DNA from: Kocuria tytonis
GTDB lineage: Bacteria > Actinomycetota > Actinomycetes > Actinomycetales > Micrococcaceae
Reading direction: 5' to 3'
Assembly: GCF_003226895.2 (NCBI RefSeq)
Contig: NZ_PNJG02000002.1
Coordinates: forward strand, 620,001-684,000
Length of the DNA stretch: 64,000 bases
Within the stretch, counting starts at the first letter, position 1; each line of letters opens with the position of its first letter. The notes beneath the pieces were generated by a model. That model made no database searches, was not told the origin of the DNA, and saw only the letters and a list, made by a program, of their open reading frames with translations. The position numbers and the translations under genes are program-made. This document shows, one piece after another, positions 25,191 to 34,603 of this stretch.

Positions 25191-25409
25191 GTGCAGATGA
25201 TTCAGATCTTCTCATCCGACAGTCCGCTTCATCCCACGCTCAGGGAGGCCGTCCTCTCGTACGGTCCCACCGTGTTCGCGCTCGTGGTGGTCCTCGCGCT
25301 CCTGGGCTACGGCGCCCAAGCGGTGTGGAACAGGTTCGTGACGAAGAAGCTCGAATCCCGCGCAGCGAACCTGCGCGCCCACGGCCGCGGAGCGGGGCCC
25401 GCCCGGTGA
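25191..25409 (+). CDS. Small single-pass membrane protein
   Basis: The 72-residue protein has one hydrophobic helix (about residues 22-42, TVFALVVVLALLGYGAQAVW) followed by a basic tail. The GTG at 25191 has a GAGG 10 nt upstream; the ATG at 25197 is also possible. Function unknown. Confidence 0.5.
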   Translation: MQMIQIFSSDSPLHPTLREAVLSYGPTVFALVVVLALLGYGAQAVWNRFVTKKLESRAANLRAHGRGAGPAR

Positions 25410-25634
25410 GTGCGGTGCGCCCCGACTGCCGCGGCGGCGTCGTGCGGACCGCCCGCGCGGAGTCGGGTGCACCAGGGTGCCGCGCCGGGAGGGGCGCCGG
25501 GCGGGTGTGTGCGCGGTGGGTGAACGGGCACTGACACCGCTCGGGGCGCATGCCTACAGTGGTGGCAGAGCACGCCATGAGCCACTGACTCGTGAGCGTG
25601 ACCCGTCATTCCCGACATGCCGGAGGTCAGAACC

Positions 25635-26762
25635 ATGGTTGCCACCGTTTCTCACGACCGTCCCGTCCGTTTCGCGGTGGTGGGCGTCGGACAGATTTCC
25701 CAGCAGGCGTTCATCCCCGGTCTCAGCAGGATCGAGGACGCCGAACTCGCCGCCCTGGTGACCTCCAGCCCGGAGAAGGCGGAGGAGCTGGGCCAGGAGT
25801 TCGGCGTGGCCATCCACTCGTACGAGGAGTACCCCGCGCTGCTCGCGTCCGGCGACATCGACGCCGTGTACGTGGCCACCCCGGTGTTCCGGCACCGCGA
25901 GTTCGCGGAACCGGCGCTGAAGGCCGGGATCCACGTGCTGCTCGAGAAGCCCATGGAGACCTCCGTGGAGGACTGCCAGGCCATCATCGACGCCGCCGAG
26001 CAGAGCGGCGCCACCCTCATGGTGGCCTACCGGCTGCACCAGGAACCGGGCACCGTGGAGATGATCGAGAAGGTCCGGGACCAGAAGGTCATCGGCGACC
26101 CCCGGTACTTCTCCTCCGTGTTCTCCCAGGACATCACCGAGGAGAACCACCGCGGCCACTCCGGGTACTGGGGCGGGCCCATCCCGGACATGGGAACCTA
26201 CCCGCAGAACATGGTGCGCAACCTCTTCCACGACGAGCCCGTGGAGGTCTACGCCAAGGGCGTGCGCACCCCGGGCCGCGGTTTCGACTTCGACGACACG
26301 GTGGCCGTGACCCTCACGTTCCCCGGAGAGCGGGTGGCCCAGTTCACCATCTCGTACGCCTCCGAGTCCGTGGAGCGCTTCACCGTGGCCGGCACGGAGG
26401 GAGAGATCTCCGCGGAGCCGTGCTTCGGGTTCGGCCCGGACACCGGCATCGAGTACACCCTCACCACGAGCGGGTCCTCCGAGAGCTTCGCCCACGATCC
26501 CGTGGAGCAGTTCGGCGGTCAGACCCAGTACTTCGTGGACTGCCTGCGCAGCGGGAAGGCCCCCGAGCCCACCGGTGAGGAGGGTCTGCTGGACGTGCGC
26601 GTGAACGAGGCGGTGCTGAAGTCCCTGGAGACGGGGGCGCCGGTGCAGCTGGAGCCGCGGCGTCGGGAGCGGATGGTGACCTCCGAGCAGGTGCGCCGCG
26701 TGACCCCGGCGGACGAGCCCGAGGACGAGCAGCTGGTGGACCAGGTCCCCCAGAACGGCTGA
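25635..26762 (+). CDS. Gfo/Idh/MocA-family NAD(P)-dependent oxidoreductase
   Basis: The 375-residue protein has an N-terminal Rossmann fold (VVGVGQISQQAFIPGL, about residues 14-29), the EKPMETS catalytic-loop motif near residue 105 and a GFO/IDH C-terminal sheet domain. It is related to glucose-fructose and sugar/inositol dehydrogenases. The GGPIPDMGTYPQNM segment resembles glucose-fructose-oxidoreductase-type proteins. The ATG at 25635 has a CGGAGG site. The substrate is unknown; the neighbouring SRPBCC-epimerase may be co-transcribed (69-bp gap). Confidence 0.82.
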   Translation: MVATVSHDRPVRFAVVGVGQISQQAFIPGLSRIEDAELAALVTSSPEKAEELGQEFGVAIHSYEEYPALLASGDIDAVYVATPVFRHREFAEPALKAGIHVLLEKPMETSVEDCQAIIDAAEQSGATLMVAYRLHQEPGTVEMIEKVRDQKVIGDPRYFSSVFSQDITEENHRGHSGYWGGPIPDMGTYPQNMVRNLFHDEPVEVYAKGVRTPGRGFDFDDTVAVTLTFPGERVAQFTISYASESVERFTVAGTEGEISAEPCFGFGPDTGIEYTLTTSGSSESFAHDPVEQFGGQTQYFVDCLRSGKAPEPTGEEGLLDVRVNEAVLKSLETGAPVQLEPRRRERMVTSEQVRRVTPADEPEDEQLVDQVPQNG

Positions 26763-26831
26763 CCCGCCCCTTCCCACCGGCCCGCGGGAACGCACCCACC
26801 ACGCCCTGACGAACGAACGGACGGCAACGCC

Positions 26832-28244
26832 ATGACGCACGAGTACATCCACGAGACCCGCCTGAGCCAACCGCGGGAGCAGGTGTTCGCGTGGCACGAG
26901 CGTCCCGGCGCGCTGCCCCGGCTGACCCCGCCGTTCGGTGGGGGCCCGGACCAGGTGCGCCAGGCGCCGTCGGACGGGATCGAGCCCGGCTCGGAGGCGG
27001 AGCTGGGGGTGTCCGTGCCGGGCACGTTCGGCATGGTGCACCTGCCGTGGACCGCCGAGCACGGGGAGTGGGACCCGCCGCACTACTTCACCGACCGCAT
27101 GGCCAAGGGCCCGCTGGGGGAGTGGGAGCACCGGCACGTCTTCGAGGAGACGGAGTCCGGCGGCACCCTGATCCGCGACCGGGTGACCGTGCGTCCGCTG
27201 CCGCAGTGGGCGGGCAGGCTCAACGACCTGGGCGAGCGGGTCATGACTCCCCAGCTGAACCGGATCTTCGCGTACCGGGAGCGCCAGCTGAAGGCGGACC
27301 TCGCGTTCCACGACCAGCATGACGGCCCCCGGCTCACCCTGGCGGTGTCCGGGTCCTCCGGGCTGATCGGCTCGCAGGTGTGCGCGCTGCTCGAGACCGG
27401 GGGCCACACGGTCGTCCGGCTCGAGCGCGGCGGCTCCACCGGTGAGGGTGTCATCGGCTGGGACCCGGACAGGGGCCTGCTGAACCCGCGTGACCTGGAG
27501 GGGATCGACGTCGTGATCCACCTGGGCGGGGAGAGCATCGCCACGCGCTTCACGCCCGAGAAGAAGCGGGAGATCATGGACTCGCGCGTGGGCAGCACCA
27601 ACCTGCTGGTGCGCGCACTGGGTCAGGTCCCCGCCGAGAAGCGTCCGCGTGCCCTCGTGGTGGCTTCCGCGATCGGCTACTACGGCACGGGCCGCGGGGA
27701 CGAGGTGCTCACGGAGAACTCGTCCTCCGGGGACGGTTTCCTCGCCGAGGTGTGCCGCGAGTGGGAGCGCGCCGCCCACGGAGCCACCGCGTACGGGATG
27801 CGCGTGGTCAACGTCCGCACCGGTCTGGTGCTGTCCCCCACGGGCGGGCTGCTGAAGCCCCAGCTGCCGCTGATGCAGGCGGGCCTGTCCGGGCCCATGG
27901 GCGGCGGCGAGCAGTGGCAGAGCTGGATCGGGCTGGACGACATGGCCGGTGCGGTGGCGCACCTGGCCCTCACCGAGGATGCCGAGGGCCCCTTCAACGT
28001 GGCGGCGCCCCAGCCCGAACGGCAGAAGAACTTCGCCAGAACCGTGGCCGGTGTGCTGCACCGCCCCGCCGTGGTTCCCACGCCCCTGGCAGGCCCCAGG
28101 GCCGTCCTGGGGGCCCAGGCCACCGAGGAGCTCGTGGCGGCCAGCCACCGCGTGGACGTGGGCAAGCTGCTGGCCAGCGGCTACCGGTTCCGCAACGAGG
28201 ACCTGCGCGGGTGCGCCCAGCACATCCTGGGGCGGGTGAGCTGA
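26832..28244 (+). CDS. TIGR01777-family epimerase with N-terminal SRPBCC domain
   Basis: The 470-residue fusion has residues 1-150 as a SRPBCC (START-like) ligand-binding domain (EYIHETRLSQPREQVFAWHE). Residues from about 165 form a short-chain Rossmann epimerase (LAVSGSSGLIGSQVCALLE) with the YYGTGRGDE segment, and the C-terminus is DUF1731 (FRNEDLRGCAQHIL). The family includes E. coli YfcH, whose reaction is not firmly known. This fused form is common in actinobacteria. Confidence 0.85.
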   Translation: MTHEYIHETRLSQPREQVFAWHERPGALPRLTPPFGGGPDQVRQAPSDGIEPGSEAELGVSVPGTFGMVHLPWTAEHGEWDPPHYFTDRMAKGPLGEWEHRHVFEETESGGTLIRDRVTVRPLPQWAGRLNDLGERVMTPQLNRIFAYRERQLKADLAFHDQHDGPRLTLAVSGSSGLIGSQVCALLETGGHTVVRLERGGSTGEGVIGWDPDRGLLNPRDLEGIDVVIHLGGESIATRFTPEKKREIMDSRVGSTNLLVRALGQVPAEKRPRALVVASAIGYYGTGRGDEVLTENSSSGDGFLAEVCREWERAAHGATAYGMRVVNVRTGLVLSPTGGLLKPQLPLMQAGLSGPMGGGEQWQSWIGLDDMAGAVAHLALTEDAEGPFNVAAPQPERQKNFARTVAGVLHRPAVVPTPLAGPRAVLGAQATEELVAASHRVDVGKLLASGYRFRNEDLRGCAQHILGRVS

Positions 28245-28275
28245 CACGGGCCACGGTAGGACGGCGCGCATTCGG

Positions 28276-28281
28276 TATTCT
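28276..28281 (+). promoter_or_regulatory. Putative -10 element for a leaderless transcript
   Basis: TATTCT lies 6 nt before the GTG at 28288. This is the spacing expected if transcription starts at that codon, as in actinobacterial leaderless mRNAs. Confidence 0.35.
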
Positions 28282-28287
28282 GGGTAC

Positions 28288-28458
28288 GTGACATCTCAAC
28301 ACAACCGGCCCGCGGCGTGCTTCGGTGCGCTCGCCTCGGCCGATGACAAGGAGTCGGACAGTCCGGGGCAGCGCAGCTGTTCCCCTGACTCCCGTTCGAC
28401 CGGTTCCCCGTTCCCCCTCCGCGCGTCCGCGCCCCGCCACGGGGTGAGCTGGTGCTGA
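28288..28458 (+). CDS. Putative upstream ORF overlapping the CNNM gene
   Basis: A 56-codon GTG frame begins VTSQHNRPAACFGALASADD and continues with a Ser/Pro/Arg-rich stretch to a TGA at 28456-28458. It overlaps the GTG start of the downstream CNNM/CBS gene by 7 nt. It has no recognisable domain. Position, the leaderless promoter and the acidic-then-Pro-rich composition suggest a regulatory leader peptide. Translation is unproven. Confidence 0.3.
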   Translation: MTSQHNRPAACFGALASADDKESDSPGQRSCSPDSRSTGSPFPLRASAPRHGVSWC

Positions 28459-29996
28459 CAGCCTGGCTCCTCCTTCTCGCCTTCGTCTTCCTGGTGCTGG
28501 CCAACGCACTGTTCGTCGCGGTGGAGTTCGCGTTCCTCACCGTGGACCGCCAGGCCGTGCAGCGCGCGGAACAGGCCGGTGACAAGCGTGCCGCGACCAT
28601 CGAGGAGAGTCTGAAGAAGACCTCCACCAACCTGTCCGGCGCCCAGCTGGGCATCACCGTGACCAGCCTCATGACGGGTTTCCTCACCGGTCCCAGCCTG
28701 GGCACCCTCTTCACGGAGGGTCTCGGCTGGGCGGGTGTTCCCGACGCCGCCGCGGTGGGTATCGCGACCACCGTGGCTTTCATCGTGGCCACCTTCACCC
28801 AGATGGTCTTCAGTGAGCTCGTGCCCAAGAACTGGGCCATTGCGGATCCCATGCGGGTCACCCGCGCGGTGGTGCTGCCCCAGAAGTTCTTCATGGTGGT
28901 CTTCGGGTGGCTGGTGACCATGCTCAACAGCTCCGCGAACGTGGTGCTGCGCGGTCTGGGCTTCACCCCCACCGAGGACGTGGCCAACGCCCGCACCGCC
29001 GAGGAGCTCGCCTCCGTGGTGAGCCGCTCCGGACGCGAGGGCACCCTGGACGCGGGCACCGCCGAACTGGTGGCCCGCTCCATCGAGTTCGGTGACCGCA
29101 CCGCCGCGGACGTCATGCGTCCCCGGCCCCGCGTGACCTTCCTGGACGCGGACGACACCGTGGAGCACATGCTGCTCACCGCGAGCGAGACCGGCCACTC
29201 CCGGTTCCCCGTCACGGGGGAGTCCGTGGACGACATCGTGGGCGTGGTGCACTACACCCACGCGCTCGCGGTCCCCTTCGACGAGCGCGCCGTGATGCGG
29301 GTCTCCGACGTGTGCGTGCCCGCGGACGTGGTCTCCGAGTCCATGACCCTGGACCCCCTCATGCGCCAGCTGCGCGTGAAGGGCCTGCAGCTGGCCGTGG
29401 TGGTGGACGAGTACGGCGGCACCGCCGGCATCGTCACCCTGGAGGACCTCATCGAGGAGATCGTGGGCGAGATCGACGACGAGCAGGACACCCGGGTGCA
29501 GCGCTTCCGCCGCACCCGTGACGGCGGCCTGGTGGTCTCCGGTCTGCTGCGCCCGGACGAACTGGGTGACGTGCTGCGCGTGGACATGCCCGAGGGCGAG
29601 GAGTCCGACACCCTGGGCGGTCTCATGGCCGAGGAGCTGGACCGCCTGCCGCGCGTGGGGGACACCCTCACGGTGGAGGCGGTGGACCACTACCACCGGG
29701 ACGAGGACGACCTTCCCACCAAGGCGGAGATCCGCATGGACGTGATGCGCATGGACCAGCACAGGGTGGACCGCATCCTGGTGCACCGCGTGGGCGGCAA
29801 TCCGGACGAGCGTGGCGGCTCGACGTCGTCCGTCTCCTGGCAGCCACCCGGGCGCCCGGATCCGCTGGGAGGCGAGAACCGCGAACCCGAGACCGCGGAG
29901 GAGTTCCGCCTGGCCCAGGGCGAGAACCGGGGAGCACCCGGGTTCCACCGTGACGAGGACGTGTCCGAGGAAGATCCCAGCGAGGAGCAGCGATGA
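28452..29996 (+). CDS. CNNM/CBS/CorC transporter-domain protein (hemolysin family), paralogue 1
   Basis: The 514-residue membrane protein has a CNNM (DUF21) domain with about four helices (residues 1-190; conserved VPKNWAI), a CBS pair (about 210-340; [22 protein letters not shown]) and a CorC_HlyC C-terminal domain to about 430. A disordered acidic tail follows. Members move or sense Mg2+/Co2+ at the cytoplasmic membrane. The GTG at 28452 follows GGGGTGAG and overlaps the putative upstream ORF. Its stop overlaps the next gene (ATGA). Confidence 0.88.
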   Translation: MLTAWLLLLAFVFLVLANALFVAVEFAFLTVDRQAVQRAEQAGDKRAATIEESLKKTSTNLSGAQLGITVTSLMTGFLTGPSLGTLFTEGLGWAGVPDAAAVGIATTVAFIVATFTQMVFSELVPKNWAIADPMRVTRAVVLPQKFFMVVFGWLVTMLNSSANVVLRGLGFTPTEDVANARTAEELASVVSRSGREGTLDAGTAELVARSIEFGDRTAADVMRPRPRVTFLDADDTVEHMLLTASETGHSRFPVTGESVDDIVGVVHYTHALAVPFDERAVMRVSDVCVPADVVSESMTLDPLMRQLRVKGLQLAVVVDEYGGTAGIVTLEDLIEEIVGEIDDEQDTRVQRFRRTRDGGLVVSGLLRPDELGDVLRVDMPEGEESDTLGGLMAEELDRLPRVGDTLTVEAVDHYHRDEDDLPTKAEIRMDVMRMDQHRVDRILVHRVGGNPDERGGSTSSVSWQPPGRPDPLGGENREPETAEEFRLAQGENRGAPGFHRDEDVSEEDPSEEQR

Positions 29997-31072
29997 CCAC
30001 GAGCACCGCCATCATCATCCTGGTCCTGCTGCTGATCGGGAACGCGTTCTTCGTGGCCAGCGAGTTCGCGGTGGTCTCCGCCCGCCGGGACCAGCTGGAA
30101 CCCCTGGCCGCCGAGGGCTCCAGCTCCGCGAAGTACGCGCTCAAGGGCATCGAGAACGTGTCCACGTCCCTGGCCGCCACGCAGCTGGGCATCACGGCGT
30201 GCTCGCTGCTGATCGGTGCCGCGGGTGAGCCCGCGATCGCGCACCTGATCGAGGTGCCCATGCACTGGCTGGGCGTGCCCGAGGCGCTGATGCACCCGAT
30301 CGCCCTGGCGATCGCCCTGCTGATCGTGACGTTCCTGCACATGATCCTGGGCGAGATGGTGCCCAAGAACATCGCGATCGCCGTGCCCAGCCGTGTGGCC
30401 CAGGTGCTGGGTCCCGTGCTGCACGGGTTCGTGGTGGTGTTCCGCCCGTTCATCTGGGTCATGAACGCCACGGCCAATCACCTGGTGCGCTGGCTGTTCA
30501 AGGTGGAGCCCAAGGACGAGGTGGCCTCCGCGTTCACCTCCGACGACGTCCGGGGGTTCGTGGCCGAGTCCGGGCGGGAGGGGCTGCTGGACAACGACGA
30601 GATCCGGTTGCTCACCGGCGCCCTGAACTTCGAGAACAAGACCGCCGCGGACGTGGCCCTGCCGCTGGCCGGGATGCGCACCGTGCCCTCGGACATCACC
30701 GTCTCGGGCGTGGAGCTGCTGTGCGCGGAGACCGGGTACTCGCGCTTCCCCGTGCGGGACAGCAACGAACGCCTCATGGGCTACGTCCACGCCAAGGACG
30801 TCCTGGGCCTGCCGGAGAGCGCCCGGGAACGCCCCATCCCCCCGGCCATCGTGCGCCACTTCGCGCGCGTGTCCCCGGAGGACAAGCTGCGCAAGGTCAC
30901 CCGCACCATGCAGGCCAAGGGCGCGCACTTCGCGCTCCTGGGCGAGGTGGCCCGCGACTCCCGGACCTCGGACGAATCCGTGTTCATCGTGGCCCTGGAG
31001 GACGTCCTGGAAGAACTCGTGGGCGAGGTCCGCGACGCCACCAGCAAACCCGATCAGGAGAACGCCGCATGA
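29993..31072 (+). CDS. CNNM/CBS protein, paralogue 2, lacking the CorC domain
   Basis: The 359-residue protein has a CNNM domain (residues 1-200, with GEMVPKNIAIA) and two CBS motifs (to about 345). It ends at the second CBS, without the CorC_HlyC domain present in paralogue 1. Both junctions are 4-nt ATGA overlaps, so the three genes are co-translated. Tandem long/short CNNM pairs are typical of actinobacteria and may form a heteromer, which is inference. Confidence 0.85.
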   Translation: MTTSTAIIILVLLLIGNAFFVASEFAVVSARRDQLEPLAAEGSSSAKYALKGIENVSTSLAATQLGITACSLLIGAAGEPAIAHLIEVPMHWLGVPEALMHPIALAIALLIVTFLHMILGEMVPKNIAIAVPSRVAQVLGPVLHGFVVVFRPFIWVMNATANHLVRWLFKVEPKDEVASAFTSDDVRGFVAESGREGLLDNDEIRLLTGALNFENKTAADVALPLAGMRTVPSDITVSGVELLCAETGYSRFPVRDSNERLMGYVHAKDVLGLPESARERPIPPAIVRHFARVSPEDKLRKVTRTMQAKGAHFALLGEVARDSRTSDESVFIVALEDVLEELVGEVRDATSKPDQENAA

Positions 31073-31680
31073 GTCCCCGAAAGCTCTACCGCACCGCCGC
31101 CACCGCCGAGGCCGTCACCTGGGCGCTGCTGATCCTGGGCATGATCGCCAAGTACGGCCTCCACGCCGGGGACCTCCCGGTGCGGATCGGCGGCGGCATC
31201 CACGGCTTCGTGTTCCTGAGCTACTGCGTGTCCACCGTGGTGGTGTGGACGGACCGCCGCTGGCCCGCGGCCACCGGTCTGGTGGGGCTGCTGCTCTCGA
31301 TCGTCCCGTTCGCCACGGTGCCCTTCGAGCGGCACGTGGAGCGCCGCGGCCTGCTCGCGGACACCTGGCGCGTGGCACCGGCGGGACGTGCGGCAGGCAC
31401 GGGCGACGACGCCGCACGCCCGGCTGCGTCCGCCATGTCACCGCGCAGCGGTGCGACCTCCGCAGATTCGGAGCGGACCGTGAGGACGGCGGGCACGGCG
31501 GCGTCGGCCCCGGCCGGCGCTGCCGTGCCCGGGCGCGAACCGGCACGCACCCCCGCGGAGAAGCTGCTGGCCGTGATCCTGCGCTGGCCCGTGCTCTCCG
31601 GTCTGACCCTCCTGGTGTTCGTGGTGCTGCTGTTCGCCGTGCTGCTCACGGTGGGCCCGCCCACCCAGTGGTTCGACTGA
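31069..31680 (+). CDS. DUF3817-family membrane protein with extended C-terminus
   Basis: The 203-residue protein begins with the DUF3817 core (residues 1-100: YRTAATAEAVTWALLILGMI, HGFVFLSYCVST and WPAATGLVGLLLSIVPFATVPFE, three helices). An Ala/Thr/Arg-rich linker of about 65 residues and one more helix near the C-terminus (TLLVFVVLLFAVLLTVGPPTQW) follow. DUF3817 resembles integral-membrane accessory proteins. The overlap with paralogue 2 suggests a shared complex. Confidence 0.75.
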   Translation: MSPRKLYRTAATAEAVTWALLILGMIAKYGLHAGDLPVRIGGGIHGFVFLSYCVSTVVVWTDRRWPAATGLVGLLLSIVPFATVPFERHVERRGLLADTWRVAPAGRAAGTGDDAARPAASAMSPRSGATSADSERTVRTAGTAASAPAGAAVPGREPARTPAEKLLAVILRWPVLSGLTLLVFVVLLFAVLLTVGPPTQWFD

Positions 31681-31782
31681 TCGCAGGGGCGGCGTCGCTC
31701 GATCCAAGCATGCAACCTCCGGGGAAGGGCGACGCCGTGGTGCTCGGCTGAGGGCACGCCTTTGTTCTCGGCGGACTTCCGG

Positions 31783-32397
31783 TCAGGACGCGGTCGCGGG
31801 GGTGAACCCGTGGCCGCGTTCGCACGTGCGGGAGGCCGGAGCGGCGTCGTCGGGAGCGGTGCGGTGCAGCCGGTCCACTGCGTCAAGGAGTCGCGCGAGA
31901 ACCTCCTGCTTCTCCGACTCACCGTCGGGCAGCAGACCCATGGAGGCCTGCTGGTAGAGGCCGTCCCCCATGGCCTGGACGGCGGTGGCGATCACCGGAT
32001 CCTGCACGTCCTCGAGCACGGCGCGGTACCAGCCGTCCGCCACACGCTCGCAGGTCGCGCGCGCGCCGGGCTCGCGGGCCTGCACCAGGCGGAACGCGAC
32101 ACCCAGGCTGCGGTCCAGGGGGCTGTCCTCGTAGAGGGAGGTGGCCAGGAACTCGCGGGCGGCACCATGGGGTGACGCCGTCAGGCGCGCCAGGTCCGCA
32201 GCGGCCAGCTCCTCGCAACGGGCGAGAGCGGCGTCGACGAGGGCCTGCCGGTGGGGGAAGTGGTAGAGCAGCCCGCCCTTGGAGACCCCCGCCCTGGCGG
32301 CCACGGCGTCCAGTGTTGCGGAGCGCAGGCCCTCCGCGAGCACGAGGTGCTCGAAGGCGGTGAGGAGCTTCTCGCGGGCTACGGGTTTGCGGGACAT
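31783..32397 (-). CDS. TetR-family repressor
   Basis: The 204-residue protein has an N-terminal TetR helix-turn-helix (LDAVAARAGVSKGGLLYHFPHR, about residues 25-47). A TetR_C_37-like ligand domain follows. It diverges from an MFS drug transporter with a clear palindrome between them, the standard layout for a drug-responsive repressor of its neighbour. The start is the second ATG (MSRKPVAREKLL), which places the HTH at the normal distance. Confidence 0.88.
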   Translation of the reverse strand: MSRKPVAREKLLTAFEHLVLAEGLRSATLDAVAARAGVSKGGLLYHFPHRQALVDAALARCEELAAADLARLTASPHGAAREFLATSLYEDSPLDRSLGVAFRLVQAREPGARATCERVADGWYRAVLEDVQDPVIATAVQAMGDGLYQQASMGLLPDGESEKQEVLARLLDAVDRLHRTAPDDAAPASRTCERGHGFTPATAS

Positions 32398-32454
32398 GAC
32401 AAGAGCGGACCTCACGGGTGACGGGAATCATTGCGGATCGTGCGGAGTCAACTG

Positions 32455-32470
32455 TACCGTCTGGACGGTA
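32455..32470. promoter_or_regulatory. Palindromic TetR operator
   Basis: A perfect 7-2-7 palindrome TACCGTC-TG-GACGGTA lies 58 bp upstream of the repressor start and 94 bp upstream of the MFS start. Size and position fit a TetR dimer site controlling both genes. Confidence 0.7.
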
Positions 32471-32563
32471 AACACTCACGAGGCGCTCCGCACGCGGGGC
32501 TCGGTACGACGGTGTACGGCTCGTGTCGCCGCCCATCCGCAGCTCTCATCCCAGGAGGTCCCC

Positions 32564-34090
32564 GTGTCCGTGGTGCTCGACCACAAGCGCAAGGCAGGTG
32601 CTCGCCAGTGGATTGCGCTCGGTGTGCTCATGCTCCCCGTGCTGCTGGTCACCGTGAACAACACCGCCCTGAGCTTCGCCCTGCCCGCCATCTCCCAGGG
32701 GCTGCAGCCCACCGCGGCGCAGCTGCTCTGGATCGTGGACGTGTACCCCCTGATGCTCGCTGCGCTGCTGATTCCCATGGGCAGCCTGGGGGACCGGGCG
32801 GGGCGCCGGAAGATGCTCATGATCGGCTCCTCCGGGTTCGGTCTGGTCTCGCTGTTCGCGGCCTTCGCGCCCACCGCCGAGTGGCTGCTCGCGGCCCGTG
32901 TGGGGATCGCCGTGTTCGGCTCCATGCTGCTGCCCACCACCCTCTCGCTGCTGCGCACCGTGTTCCGCGACGACCGGCAGCGCAGCCTGGCCATCGCCAT
33001 CTGGACCGCGGGTTTCAGCGCCGGGGCGGCGCTGGGGCCCATTGCGGGCGGGTTCCTGCTCAACCACTTCTGGTGGGGTTCCGTGTTCCTGCTGGCCGTG
33101 CCGGTGCTGCTCGCGTTCCTGATCGCCGCACCCCTGGTGCTGCCCGAGTCCAAGGACCCCAACCCGGGTTCCGTGGATCCCCTGTCCATCGTGCTGGCCG
33201 TGCTGACCATGGCGCCCGTGGTCTACGGGATCAAGACGCTGGCCACCAGCGGCTCCCCCCTGGAAAGCGCACTGCTCATCGTGGTGGGTGCGGTGTGCGG
33301 GGTGCTGTTCGCCCGGCGGCAGGTGGCCAAGGGCTACCCCATGCTGGACCTGCGGTTCTTCCGCAGCCCCCGCTTCTCGGGCGGTCTGGCCGTGAACACG
33401 GTGTCCAACGTGGCGCTGTTCGGCTTCCTGTTCTTCTTCACGCAGTACCTGCAGCTGGTCAACGGGCGGGACCCCATGAGCTCGGGTCTGCTGATGGTCC
33501 CCGGCCTGGTGCTGTCCATCCTGGCCGGTCTCGGGGCGGAGCGGATCGCGCGGTTCGCCGGGCTGCGCACCGCGGTGGTCTTCGGGCTCGTCCTGGTGGC
33601 CGTCGGCTTCTTCGTCGTGGCGTTCACGGACCAGCAGGTCTCGGAGGTGCCCGTGCTCGTGGGCTTCACGCTGATGGGTGCGGGTACCGGCCTGGCCACC
33701 ACGCTGTCCACGGACCTGGTGGTCTCCTCGGTGCCCGAGGCGAAGGCCGGGGCGGCGTCGGCGGTGTCCGAGACCGGGTACGAGGTGGGCGCCGTGCTCG
33801 GCACCGCGGTGCTGGGCGGACTGACCACCGCGTTCTACCAGGCTCACCTGGACCTGCCCGCCGGTGTCCCGGCGGACGGTGCCCAGGCCGCCCGGGAGAC
33901 CCTGGGCGGTGCCTTCGACGTCGCCGCGGGATCGCCCCTGGGCGCAGCCATCGCCGACGCCGCCACGGCCGCCTTCTGCTCCGGCATGCAGCTGACGTCG
34001 CTGATCGGTGGCGTGCTGGTCACCGCGGTGGCAGTGATCCTGGTCCGGGTGCTGCGCGGGGACCGGCGGGTGCGGCGCGCGGAGGGCTGA
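32564..34090 (+). CDS. DHA2-family MFS multidrug exporter (14 TM)
   Basis: The 508-residue protein has about 14 hydrophobic helices. It carries the DHA2 motifs: LSFALPAISQGLQPTAAQLLWIVD (motif D1 region), GSLGDRAGRRKM (motif A) and GPIAGGFLL (motif C, antiporter). It probably exports cationic drugs or antiseptics using the proton gradient, as SmvA/QacA relatives do. The GTG start at 32564 has AGGAGG at 32553-32558. It is controlled by the adjacent TetR gene. Confidence 0.88.
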   Translation: MSVVLDHKRKAGARQWIALGVLMLPVLLVTVNNTALSFALPAISQGLQPTAAQLLWIVDVYPLMLAALLIPMGSLGDRAGRRKMLMIGSSGFGLVSLFAAFAPTAEWLLAARVGIAVFGSMLLPTTLSLLRTVFRDDRQRSLAIAIWTAGFSAGAALGPIAGGFLLNHFWWGSVFLLAVPVLLAFLIAAPLVLPESKDPNPGSVDPLSIVLAVLTMAPVVYGIKTLATSGSPLESALLIVVGAVCGVLFARRQVAKGYPMLDLRFFRSPRFSGGLAVNTVSNVALFGFLFFFTQYLQLVNGRDPMSSGLLMVPGLVLSILAGLGAERIARFAGLRTAVVFGLVLVAVGFFVVAFTDQQVSEVPVLVGFTLMGAGTGLATTLSTDLVVSSVPEAKAGAASAVSETGYEVGAVLGTAVLGGLTTAFYQAHLDLPAGVPADGAQAARETLGGAFDVAAGSPLGAAIADAATAAFCSGMQLTSLIGGVLVTAVAVILVRVLRGDRRVRRAEG

Positions 34091-34113
34091 CCGCGCCGGT
34101 AGGGCAGTCGGCA

Positions 34114-34290
34114 TCACTCCTGCTGAATTCTCCTGCGCGCCCAGAACAGCGTGATGCAGAACGCGGAGAGCACGGCGAACGCCAGGAGAACGCCGATTCC
34201 CCTGGCCACGAAGACGGTCAGGAGAAGAGCGATGACCACGGCCAGCCAGGAGCCAGCGATGGCGAGAACTGCGGTTCGGTGCTGGGTCAT
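34114..34290 (-). CDS. Small two-helix membrane protein
   Basis: The 58-residue protein starts at the ATG 34290. It has two adjacent hydrophobic helices (AVLAIAGSWLAVVIALLLTV; GVLLAFAVLSAFCITLFW) and a basic end RRRIQQE. It is convergent with the MFS gene. No family was recognised. Confidence 0.5.
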   Translation of the reverse strand: MTQHRTAVLAIAGSWLAVVIALLLTVFVARGIGVLLAFAVLSAFCITLFWARRRIQQE

Positions 34291-34603
34291 CCGGGATGCA
34301 CTCCTTGGGGTTCCGGCGGCGGGCAGTGCGCCGTGGCTGGGTCGTACTGCCCGCGGCCCGGCCTGGTTCACTCCGCTCGGTCCGCCGGGTGGTTCCGGCG
34401 ATCGCGAGTACCCGGGCCACGCTAGCAAGGTGAGGCGGGGATCGGGCTGCGGGTGGGTGGGGAACGACTTCCGCAGCGGTTGTCTTCCATTGCAGCAGGT
34501 CAGAGGGTATACACAGGTTAACTAACTACTGTCCGGAGTCGTGGAGTGCCCAGCCACCCCACGTCGGCACACGGAACGAGCGGATCAAGCGGAGGGACCA
34601 GGC
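34291..34603. other. Intergenic region upstream of the urease operon
   Basis: No gene is seen in these 313 bp. An AT-rich segment at about 34506-34532 (containing GGTTAACTAACTA) is the best candidate for the ureA promoter or a nitrogen-regulator site. No defined operator could be named. Confidence 0.35.

Noticed and set aside
25554-28271. 905-codon open frame on the minus strand
   Set aside because: It is antisense to the Gfo/Idh/MocA and SRPBCC-epimerase genes, rich in His/Arg/Gly/Val from complementary high-GC codons, and has no domain. The same holds for the long antisense frames at 2717-4366, 4246-6477, 18630-20609, 35421-38177, 55153-57957 and 59141-61834.
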